Shown in pieces: positions 1 through 6,820 of a DNA stretch of 12,578 nucleotides. The position numbers were made by a program, and so were the translations under genes. This stretch comes from Promethearchaeota archaeon (GTDB lineage Archaea; Asgardarchaeota; Lokiarchaeia; Sigynarchaeales; SOKP01). Where the stretch lies: positions 1 through 12,578 of the forward strand of contig JAEOTL010000391.1 in the NCBI GenBank assembly GCA_016839845.1, in the 5' to 3' direction. Under the pieces are notes generated by a model. The model was not told where the DNA came from. It worked only from the letters and a program-made list of their open reading frames with translations, and did not search any database. The first letter of the stretch is position 1. The number at the start of each line of letters is the position of its first letter.

Positions 1-824
1 ACTTAATTATTGTCGACACTGCAGGTAGACACAAAGAAGAAAAAGAATTAATGAAGGAAATGGCAATTATTGAGCAAAAACTCAAACCAAACGAAATCTG
101 CTTAGTGATAGACGGTACTCTAGGTCAGCAAGCTTTTAACCAAGCAGCTGCATTTGATCAAACAACTAATCTCGGTTCTATTATAGTAACCAAATTAGAT
201 GGGACTGCCAAGGGAGGAGGTGCATTATCTGCTTGTGCTGCAACAAATGCGGGGATAAGATTCATTGGTGTTGGCGAAAAAATCGATGATTTTGAAGATT
301 TTGAACCTTCGAAATTCGTAGGTACTTTACTGGGTGTGCCCGATATTGAATCATTAATCCAAAAAGTAGAAGAAGCCGAAATCACTCCTGATGATGAGAC
401 TATTAAGCGAATGATGCATGGTAAATTTACTCTTGAGGATTTGTATCAACAGTTGATTTCAATAAAGAAAGTTGGGAAATTTCAGAATATTCTTTCAATG
501 ATGGGTGGAGGTAACATACCTGATGCACTAAAAGGCGACGCTGAAAGAAACCTTGAAAGATGGAGGATTGTATTAGATTCCATGACTCATGACGAAAAAA
601 TGGAGCCTAAAATTATCAAGAAGACAAGAAAAAGACGAATAGCTATTGGGAGTGGTACTGATTATTCTGTAATTAATAAGATGCTCGACCAATATAACCA
701 AATGCGCAAGTTTATGAAGAGATTTCTTCAAATGCAGAAAAAAGGGAAAGGGATGCCCGGAATGCCTGGACTACCTGGAGGAAAAGCCGGTGCTGATTTC
801 ATGAAAAAATTAGGGAAATTTTAA
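1..824 (+). CDS. srp54: Signal recognition particle GTPase SRP54, C-terminal part (5' end outside window)
   Basis: SRP54 binds 7S SRP RNA and signal sequences of nascent proteins and docks ribosomes on the membrane through its GTPase. The frame is open to the window edge (first full codon at base 3), so the N domain and early G domain are missing. Seen directly: the G3 motif DTAGRH in the first codons, the G4 motif TKLDGTAKGGG, the closing G-domain stretch GEKIDDFEDFEP, and then the methionine-rich M domain with the RNA-binding motif RRIAIGSGT and several Met-rich helices. The protein ends in a Gly/Pro/Met tail and a basic FMKKLGKF end. The ATG at base 51 is internal, not a start. The order G domain then M domain and the intact RNA-binding loop make this a normal functional SRP54. 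The next gene starts 24 bp later, so co-transcription is likely. Confidence 0.97.
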   Translation, partial: LIIVDTAGRHKEEKELMKEMAIIEQKLKPNEICLVIDGTLGQQAFNQAAAFDQTTNLGSIIVTKLDGTAKGGGALSACAATNAGIRFIGVGEKIDDFEDFEPSKFVGTLLGVPDIESLIQKVEEAEITPDDETIKRMMHGKFTLEDLYQQLISIKKVGKFQNILSMMGGGNIPDALKGDAERNLERWRIVLDSMTHDEKMEPKIIKKTRKRRIAIGSGTDYSVINKMLDQYNQMRKFMKRFLQMQKKGKGMPGMPGLPGGKAGADFMKKLGKF

Positions 825-848
825 TATGCAATTTAGACAAAAATTAGT

Positions 849-1502
849 TTGATTACAGTGGTCAATTTCCTACTGCTTATCGAAAAAATAATTGAGTATA
901 ACAAGAAAACAATTGATAATGGATTAACACCTCTAAAAATATATCAATTATGTTCATGCATAAGAGAAGCTTTTTGTTTGTCTTATGCGATTAGGAAACA
1001 AAATAACTTATTTTTATACTCCAAAAAAGACCATATATTAATTAGTGTTTTAGGAAAGAAATTAAGGTACCTAGGACCTGACGAAAGGTCTCAGGCTATT
1101 CTTTTGCTGAAAGCAGTAAACATTGGTAAAGGAATTTCCCCACCAAATTACAATTATCCAAAAGAATCTACTCCAGGTATAAATGTTATAAGATTTTCAA
1201 ATGACTCGTCATTTCTTCAATACTTAGATGCACTGCTAGAATCCCCCTATTTTTTAGACATTGAATCTTGTGATGGGTTATTGAAAGAACCGGAGAAGAT
1301 GGATTCAGTGTATATAAGGGATGATGCCCTTTTTGTTATCTCTTCCTCGGATTTAAACAAGAATTTTAATGAAATATGTAATCATTTCATGAAACAGAAA
1401 AATGTAAAATTTATATCTCTTACAGATATTAAACCTATTGAAAACAAGATTTTGTATATAAATTTCATAAAAGACCAGCAAGATACTAAAAATAGGATAT
1501 GA
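849..1502 (+). CDS. Divergent TrmY-like (DUF358, SPOUT) tRNA pseudouridine-54 methyltransferase family protein
   Basis: TrmY methylates N1 of pseudouridine 54 in archaeal tRNAs using SAM. Family signatures seen: a Cys-containing helix with LCSCIREAFCLSYAIR (about residues 34-49), then GKKLRYLGPDERS (69-81), and STPGINV (107-113). These correspond to the usual CRCVNSAFFLSHDLR, GKELRYLSPDERS and TPGIYV regions. The C-terminal part that forms the SPOUT knot and SAM pocket is poorly conserved: where the family has an L-G-D-H-x-G type segment I read FVISSSDLNK (162-171), and the later SLG is SLT. The enzyme may therefore be a diverged paralogue or inactive. Start: TTG at 849 is chosen because it gives the longest frame after the preceding gene; a GTG at 858 is an alternative. 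No clear ribosome-binding site. The stop overlaps the start of the dihydroorotase gene (ATGA). Family placement is from recognised motifs, not a search. Confidence 0.68.
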   Translation: MITVVNFLLLIEKIIEYNKKTIDNGLTPLKIYQLCSCIREAFCLSYAIRKQNNLFLYSKKDHILISVLGKKLRYLGPDERSQAILLLKAVNIGKGISPPNYNYPKESTPGINVIRFSNDSSFLQYLDALLESPYFLDIESCDGLLKEPEKMDSVYIRDDALFVISSSDLNKNFNEICNHFMKQKNVKFISLTDIKPIENKILYINFIKDQQDTKNRI

Positions 1503-2893
1503 TCTTAAAGAATGGGAAGATTTTTTCAAAAGGATTATTGAATAAGGGAGCTATTCTTATTGAGAAAGGGACTATTGTAGAACTGGTCTTTAATCCTGAT
1601 GAACAAGAGTATCTAAGGTTGTCAGAAAAAAATCGAGATAACCAAGAAGTTGACTGTGAAAATAGATTAATTCTTCCGGGCATTATAGATATTCACTCCC
1701 ATTTACGTGATATGGGACAGAAAGAGAAAGAAACTTTTATCTCAGGAACCAAAGCTGCAGCCTTTGCGGGAATAACAACAGTATTTAACATGCCAAATAC
1801 CATTCCCCCCGCCATCTCAGAGAAACAAGTAAAAAAATGGATGGAAAGAGCTCAAAATAATATTTATGTTGATGTTGGATTTATCGCGGGATTTCCTGAA
1901 GGATTAAATGTAGAGGAAGTAGAAAAGATTATTAAACTTGGGGTAATTGGATTTAAAATCTATCCTCTCAATCCTCTAAATGATATTGATTGGACCAAAT
2001 CTGAAAATCTTGAAAAAATTCTTTCTATTTCCTCCAAATTCCAAATTCCAATATTTATTCATCCTGCTTATCCTCTTCACGATACAGACAAAAATGAAAT
2101 TATTCAAGATTTTAACATAAAAAAGTACCCCCTATTGAAATTACACGACCTTCTAAATCCCGTTGAAATGGAGGAGCAGTTTATATCCTATGTTATTCAA
2201 GCGTATAAGTCATATGTAATTAAAAATGAATTAATACCTCTCAGTTATCCGATCATCCATTTTTGCCATGTTTCTTGTAGAGAATCTTATATAATGATTC
2301 AAGACGCACTAAATGTGAATAAGAATTTTAAGTTATCTTTTGAAGTTACACCACACCATCTCGTTTTATCTAATGATGTGCTATTGGAAGTTGATAACTA
2401 TGGTAAAGTATTACCTCCCTTAAGAAATTCCGAACAAAACCAATTTCTATTGAATGAATATAGTAATGGGAATATTGATTTAATAGGCACTGATCACGCA
2501 CCTCATACTCTAAATGAAAAATCGGGAGATTACTCAAATGCACCTTCTGGTTTCCCTGGTTTTGAGACGTATCCTTTAGTGTTATTGGATTTAATGTTTA
2601 AATTCAAACTCTCATTGGAAAATTTTGTGAAAGCCGCCTCAGAAAATCCTTCAAAGACCTTTAAATTAAAAAATAAGGGATTTATATACAAAGGGTTTGA
2701 TGCTGATTTAATTGTGTTAGAAAAAATCCCAGATTACCCAATTAAAGCTCAAAATTTTATCACAAAAGCGAAATATACCCCTTTCGAGGAATATCTTACA
2801 TCGGTTTCAATTTGGAAAGTGTTTTTACGAGGAATTGAAATAAATGCATCTGATACTCCTCCTAAGGGCAAAATATTATTAAAGAAATTATAA
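1499..2893 (+). CDS. pyrC: Dihydroorotase (cyclic amidohydrolase superfamily)
   Basis: Catalyses the reversible ring closure of N-carbamoyl-aspartate to dihydroorotate, the third step of pyrimidine synthesis, in the cytoplasm. Amidohydrolase landmarks seen in order: DIHSHLRD (64-71, metal ligands H66 and H68, substrate arginine R70), FNMPNT (96-101), a lysine in GFKIYP (K153) at the place of the carbamylated bridging lysine, H188 in IHPAYP, H254/H257 in HFCHVS, and GTDHAPH (330-336, catalytic Asp D332). At 464 residues it is slightly longer than typical class I enzymes of about 425; the extra length lies mainly before H254. The family also includes allantoinase and hydantoinase. The LRD motif, NMPNT and GTDHAPH favour dihydroorotase, though no other pyr gene is in the window. 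The ATG lies inside the previous gene's end (ATGA overlap), suggesting coupled translation. Confidence 0.88.
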   Translation: MILKNGKIFSKGLLNKGAILIEKGTIVELVFNPDEQEYLRLSEKNRDNQEVDCENRLILPGIIDIHSHLRDMGQKEKETFISGTKAAAFAGITTVFNMPNTIPPAISEKQVKKWMERAQNNIYVDVGFIAGFPEGLNVEEVEKIIKLGVIGFKIYPLNPLNDIDWTKSENLEKILSISSKFQIPIFIHPAYPLHDTDKNEIIQDFNIKKYPLLKLHDLLNPVEMEEQFISYVIQAYKSYVIKNELIPLSYPIIHFCHVSCRESYIMIQDALNVNKNFKLSFEVTPHHLVLSNDVLLEVDNYGKVLPPLRNSEQNQFLLNEYSNGNIDLIGTDHAPHTLNEKSGDYSNAPSGFPGFETYPLVLLDLMFKFKLSLENFVKAASENPSKTFKLKNKGFIYKGFDADLIVLEKIPDYPIKAQNFITKAKYTPFEEYLTSVSIWKVFLRGIEINASDTPPKGKILLKKL

Positions 2894-2894
2894 C

Positions 2895-2903
2895 CTATAA
2901 AAG
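2895..2903 (+). promoter_or_regulatory. Candidate TATA box for the AMMECR1 gene
   Basis: The sequence CTATAAAAG sits just after the dihydroorotase stop and about 51 bp before the next ATG. That would place transcription start near 2925-2930 with a leader of about 25 nt. This fits an archaeal TATA element, but in AT-rich DNA such matches arise by chance. Confidence 0.35.
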
Positions 2904-2953
2904 TATAGCCAAAATAAATACTAATAACGTTATCAAACCAAAGAGCCTGGACT

Positions 2954-3589
2954 ATGTCTGAAGAAGAAAAATTCACTTTAGAAGAAGGATCAATGCTAAT
3001 ATCTTTTGCACGAGAAAATATTGAATTCTACCTTCGAAACAATAGAAAAATGCCTATCCCCGAGGATATAAAAGACAAATTTGGAAATAAATACGGAGCA
3101 TTTGTTACACTAAATAAAAATGAAGAGACGGGAAATCCCTTGAGGGGATGTATAGGATATATTGAACCCACATATTCCCTATATGACGTAATTCATAGGG
3201 TATCTATTAATTCTGCCATAGATGATCCTCGATTTCCGTCCGTCACAATAGAAGAAATGGACGAGATTGTAATTGAAATATCAATCTTGACTCCTCCTAA
3301 ATTGATTGAGGTTAAGGATCCCAATGATTATCTTACAAAAATTGTAATTGGAAGAGATGGACTGATTGCTGAGTTAGGTGGTTGGCGTAGAGGATTATTA
3401 CTCCCGCAAGTTCCAGTAGATCATGATAGAAACTGGGATGTTGAAACTTTTCTCTCTCACACCTGCTTAAAAGCCGGACTCTCCAGCAACGAATGGAGAG
3501 ATATTAAGCGTGTTAAGATATTTTCCTTCCAAGCGATATTATTCGAAGAAACCTCCCCAAGAGGGGAAGTGGTAAGGAAGTACCTTTAA
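2954..3589 (+). CDS. AMMECR1 domain protein
   Basis: AMMECR1-domain proteins of about 200 residues are found in archaea, bacteria and eukaryotes. Their biochemical role is not settled; a nucleotide-related or RNA-modification-linked function has been proposed for the family. The hallmark LRGCIG motif is seen at residues 63-68 in NPLRGCIGYIEP, followed by the conserved AIDDPRFPSV segment, the EISILTPP strand, a GRDGLIAE segment, GLLLPQVPVDHDRNW and a late HTCLKAGL helix. The length of 211 residues matches the family, and no membrane segment or signal peptide is visible. The ATG at 2954 has no Shine-Dalgarno, consistent with a leaderless or short-leader transcript. It lies 60 bp after the dihydroorotase and may have its own promoter. 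The family assignment is firm; a cellular role cannot be given from the sequence. Confidence 0.92.
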   Translation: MSEEEKFTLEEGSMLISFARENIEFYLRNNRKMPIPEDIKDKFGNKYGAFVTLNKNEETGNPLRGCIGYIEPTYSLYDVIHRVSINSAIDDPRFPSVTIEEMDEIVIEISILTPPKLIEVKDPNDYLTKIVIGRDGLIAELGGWRRGLLLPQVPVDHDRNWDVETFLSHTCLKAGLSSNEWRDIKRVKIFSFQAILFEETSPRGEVVRKYL

Positions 3590-3632
3590 ACTGTTTAAAT
3601 CCTTTCGAAAACTTGTCTTATTTACTACAGTC

Positions 3633-3640
3633 TATATAAC
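3633..3640 (+). promoter_or_regulatory. Candidate TATA box for the fusion gene / phosphatase operon
   Basis: TATATAAC lies in the 200-bp gap before the 3791 gene. If used, transcription would start near 3660 and give a leader of about 130 nt that carries a small inverted repeat and a strong Shine-Dalgarno. Other AT-rich stretches in the gap (for example near 3665) are possible alternatives. Confidence 0.25.
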
Positions 3641-3780
3641 GTTTATTTAAATTTAATACTTGATTATACAATTTTAAATCATTTTCCAGTAATATTAATA
3701 ATAAAATTTGAGAATCACATAATCCCTTAAGCACAAAAATTCTGATTATGCAAAGGGCTCGAGAGTTTATTTGTTGAAGA

Positions 3781-3793
3781 GGAGGCTGAGTTG
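3781..3793 (+). promoter_or_regulatory. Strong Shine-Dalgarno that decides the TTG start of the fusion gene
   Basis: GGAGG at 3781-3785 is followed, after a 5-nt spacer, by TTG at 3791. This is one of the clearest ribosome-binding sites in the window and supports TTG as the start. No in-frame ATG or GTG lies nearby upstream. It contrasts with the many neighbours that lack such a site. Confidence 0.6.
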
Positions 3794-5875
3794 TCACAGA
3801 TTAATGGAGTTATATGCAATACTTTAACATTCTCAACTAAAAGTAATAAAATCATTAAAAGTTTAAATTCACTTCTTATACGCCATATACTTACAAATGA
3901 TGCAGATTGTCTTCTTCTTTTCGGGAGTATGGGGGATGGTAAGGTATTTACAAATAATATAGAAGAAAAAATAGAACTAATCGATTTAGCACTTAATATT
4001 TCAGAAAACAAAACACCTCTTCTAATTGGTATAGATGGCTCAGATGCTGATTCTGTTATCGATGAGATAATGAATCTTGGAAAGAGATTCAGAAACCTTA
4101 ATTATATGATTTCTCCTCCATCTACTCAAAAAATCTCTAATGATTCGATTAAATCTTATGTCGAAAATATCTTAGGATCCATTGAGTCTAGCGATAAAAT
4201 CTATTTACTTAATAATCCCCCTGAAACCGGTGGGAATGAAATCGAGCCGGATATCTTAAAACAATTAACAGAATTTGATAATTTAAGAGGAATAAATGAT
4301 GCGTTTTATAACATAAAGAAATGCAAATCCTATCTTCAACAGATGGAAGAAAACTTCTCAGTCTTTTGTGGATTGGAAGATAATTTTCAAAATTTCTTTC
4401 AGCTCATCCCAGTTGAAAATAGGAAGAATAGTGGGATTGTATCAAGTCTTAGTAACTTAGTAAATATGTGTTCAAAGTTATATGATTACGCAACGGAGGA
4501 TAACCTATTAAATCTTATCCAAATACAAGATCAAATCAATGATATTAGAAAAAAGATATATGATGTTAAAGTTAGTGAGGAAGGAGAGAAAATTGGCCTG
4601 AAGAATGCGTTGTTATACTTATATAAGGATTTATTATCAAAAGAGGATGAAAAAGTTAATGATACTGTATCTATGCTGCAAGAAGTTATCGATCCAATTT
4701 CAAAAGACCGGTTAGAGGCTACAGTGAATTATTTACTTAATAGCAAACTTATTTATAAATTGTACTCAATAGGAAAAAAAGACATCTACCAATTTCATGA
4801 TATCATTAACGCTTTTTCCAAAATAAATATATTAGTGGAGCAAGGAAATGTACGGAAAATAACAGGTCCGTACCTTGCTGACATCAACACTATTTATCGT
4901 GTCAAATTTGACAATAGCCAGTTGGTTTTTCGGTTCCGTACCAGCAAGTTTTATCAGTTCGAGAACTTGATAAAACAGAAGTTATTGTTCCCTTTTCTCG
5001 ATAAGAATCTCACACCACAGGATCTTGATTTGAGAATAAAAATTAAAGAGATAATTAATAAAAAAATGGGATCCTACATTTTTAAAAAGGAAAATCCTCC
5101 TATCATACCTGTAAGCAACTTAGTTTACTTTGATGAAACTAAGGAAACAATTCCATTCGTTTTTTCGGTTCAAGAATATATTCATGGTAAACCTTTATCT
5201 CAACTATTAAGTAAGTATGAGAAAGAAGGTATAAACATGAATACCACTAAATTTCTCACACTTTTTGATACTCTAGGGCATACATTAGCAGATTTACACC
5301 AAATTCAATTCAATTCATTTATTAAAAATATTAGAGACATCGGAAAGAGTAAAAAGGGCTCTTATACCGAGACTTATAATAATGAATTAGAAAAAGTATT
5401 AGAAGAAACGAATAAGAAAAAAACCCTGCCAATTAATGAAATAAGAGAATTTTTCAAAGATAACGCCGCTCTAATTGAAGACGAGGATGAATTTGTTTCA
5501 TTGCATAACGATTTTAAAGGCCAGAATATCATAGTTAAAGAGGATCAAGGAATTATCCGGGTAAACGGATTGGTAGATTTTGATGAGTGGTGTGTGGGAA
5601 GTAGAGCTCAAGATTTTATAAAATTTGAATTTATAATTTTGGGACCATTAGCAAATCCCTCAATTAATACTGCTTTCTACAATGCATATTCCAAATTTTT
5701 TCCAATTAACAAAGATTTTAGAAAAAAAATCGAAATTTACAAGCTCATCTGGTTACTCAAAATGTATAATTTTGAATCTGAATTAGCTAGAAAATCACAT
5801 CAGATTGAAGCTACTGAAGCAGAATTAACTTCATTAGAAAAATATCTTCATGAGATAAAATCAATTATAAGATAA
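3791..5875 (+). CDS. Fusion: catalytically degenerate DHDPS/NAL-like TIM barrel + APH/choline-kinase-like phosphotransferase
   Basis: Two domains are visible in 694 residues. Residues about 1-330 follow the dihydrodipicolinate synthase/N-acetylneuraminate lyase barrel: LLLFGSMGDG (41-50) for the GTTGE motif, PLLIGIDGSDAD (76-87) for pviaGvg, LLNNPPETGG (139-148) for the YNxPxxTG motif, LRGINDA (165-171) for the GIKDs motif, and FCGLEDN (192-198). The Schiff-base lysine is Asn169 and the catalytic tyrosine is Leu140, so aldolase activity is unlikely. Residues about 345-690 are a phosphotransferase: a nucleotide-binding N-lobe with LVFRFR (378-383), the linker region QEYIHGKPL, LHNDFKGQNIIV (571-582; catalytic D574, N579) and the metal-binding VDFDEW (D596). 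The kinase looks active; its substrate is unknown. TTG start with a strong GGAGG. A phosphatase gene follows 21 bp downstream, probably in the same operon. I know of no described system with this domain pair. Confidence 0.8.
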   Translation: MSQINGVICNTLTFSTKSNKIIKSLNSLLIRHILTNDADCLLLFGSMGDGKVFTNNIEEKIELIDLALNISENKTPLLIGIDGSDADSVIDEIMNLGKRFRNLNYMISPPSTQKISNDSIKSYVENILGSIESSDKIYLLNNPPETGGNEIEPDILKQLTEFDNLRGINDAFYNIKKCKSYLQQMEENFSVFCGLEDNFQNFFQLIPVENRKNSGIVSSLSNLVNMCSKLYDYATEDNLLNLIQIQDQINDIRKKIYDVKVSEEGEKIGLKNALLYLYKDLLSKEDEKVNDTVSMLQEVIDPISKDRLEATVNYLLNSKLIYKLYSIGKKDIYQFHDIINAFSKINILVEQGNVRKITGPYLADINTIYRVKFDNSQLVFRFRTSKFYQFENLIKQKLLFPFLDKNLTPQDLDLRIKIKEIINKKMGSYIFKKENPPIIPVSNLVYFDETKETIPFVFSVQEYIHGKPLSQLLSKYEKEGINMNTTKFLTLFDTLGHTLADLHQIQFNSFIKNIRDIGKSKKGSYTETYNNELEKVLEETNKKKTLPINEIREFFKDNAALIEDEDEFVSLHNDFKGQNIIVKEDQGIIRVNGLVDFDEWCVGSRAQDFIKFEFIILGPLANPSINTAFYNAYSKFFPINKDFRKKIEIYKLIWLLKMYNFESELARKSHQIEATEAELTSLEKYLHEIKSIIR

Positions 5876-5896
5876 TCCTTTTATTATATTTTAACT

Positions 5897-6817
5897 ATGT
5901 CATTTCATGAATTTGAATTAAAAACTGCTATTGCATTAGCTAGAAATGCAACTCAAATTACCGAATGGTTTAAACAAAAGGGATTTGGATCATTCAATAA
6001 AGATGATAAAACCCCTGTTACTTTGGCTGATTACGCATCCCAAACTTATATTATATCGGAGCTAAGAGACCTTTTTCCAGATGATAGAATCATAGCTGAA
6101 GAAGAGAATCTCCAGTTTATTAATGCGAAGGCAGAAAACTTAATTAGAGAATGCTTGAATAACCTGAACCTCGGAGATATAAAAAGTATTAAAGATAATA
6201 TTAGCTATCGTGGAGTACCATCTGAACGTCAATGGACGATCGACCCCATTGATGGAACTATGGGCTATAAGAAAGGTTTGTCATATGCAGTTGGGATTGG
6301 ATTTATGATCAAATCTTTTCCAACTATATGCGCTATTGCCGTCCCAAACTATAAAGGGAAAACCCTAGCCATTTTTTCAGCAGAAAAAGGTCAAGGTGCT
6401 AAAGTTTCATATGCAAAAGATTCCTCTATTTCGATAAGCGTAAGTCGGAAATCGAATATTGAAGATTTCATCTTATGCCATTCATTACATTATGATAAGC
6501 CGTGGGTAATAAACTTTGCACGAAAGATCGGGATAACAGAATATGTTCAAATTGATAGTATGGCAAAGTTTTGCATGGTAGCTGATGGGAGTGCTGATCT
6601 TTATATCAAACCATTAAAGAATTTTCCCACTACCTCTTGGGATTTTTTACCTGGGGATCTTCTTGTTCGAGAAGCCGGTGGACATGTTTCAGATTTAAAT
6701 GGTGAATCTTTAAAATTCATAGAAGAAAAATGCTTATGGACCCTTCCTGGAATCATTGGCTCCAACGGCGTTCTAAAAAATAGTCTAATAGCTTTAATTA
6801 AAGAAGAATTTGCTTAA
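5897..6817 (+). CDS. Inositol-monophosphatase superfamily enzyme, Hal2/PAP-phosphatase type
   Basis: Members remove a phosphate from 3'-phosphoadenosine 5'-phosphate, inositol phosphates or related sugar phosphates using Mg2+. Seen: TPVTLADYASQ (39-49), typical of Hal2-type enzymes; the metal-site acidic cluster AEEE (67-70); WTIDPIDGTMGYKKG (113-127), with the metal ligands D116 and D119 and the Hal2-like GT-x-G-[FY] continuation; the DSMAKFCMVADGSADLYIK stretch (220-238); and SWDFLPGDLLVREAGG (247-262) with D249. All catalytic residues are present and the 306-residue length is normal. The closeness to Hal2 favours 3'(2'),5'-bisphosphate nucleotidase over plain inositol monophosphatase or fructose bisphosphatase, but specificity is inferred. 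It lies 21 bp after the kinase fusion, so the two are probably co-transcribed and may act on related metabolites. Its stop is 3 bp from the end of convergent dinB. Confidence 0.83.
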   Translation: MSFHEFELKTAIALARNATQITEWFKQKGFGSFNKDDKTPVTLADYASQTYIISELRDLFPDDRIIAEEENLQFINAKAENLIRECLNNLNLGDIKSIKDNISYRGVPSERQWTIDPIDGTMGYKKGLSYAVGIGFMIKSFPTICAIAVPNYKGKTLAIFSAEKGQGAKVSYAKDSSISISVSRKSNIEDFILCHSLHYDKPWVINFARKIGITEYVQIDSMAKFCMVADGSADLYIKPLKNFPTTSWDFLPGDLLVREAGGHVSDLNGESLKFIEEKCLWTLPGIIGSNGVLKNSLIALIKEEFA

Positions 6818-6820
6818 ATA

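Noticed and set aside
158..385. Minus-strand open frame antisense to SRP54
   Set aside because: Low-complexity Ser/Pro-rich translation lying wholly inside a strongly conserved gene; a frame shadow.
3554..3567. TCCCC-AAGA-GGGGA hairpin near the end of the AMMECR1 gene
   Set aside because: Only five base pairs, inside the coding sequence, with no T-run behind it; too weak to call a terminator.
3791..5875. Aminoglycoside resistance gene
   Set aside because: The phosphotransferase motifs fit APH, but the fold is shared with choline, fructosamine and homoserine-type kinases. The fused barrel and the adjacent phosphatase point to metabolism, not drug resistance.
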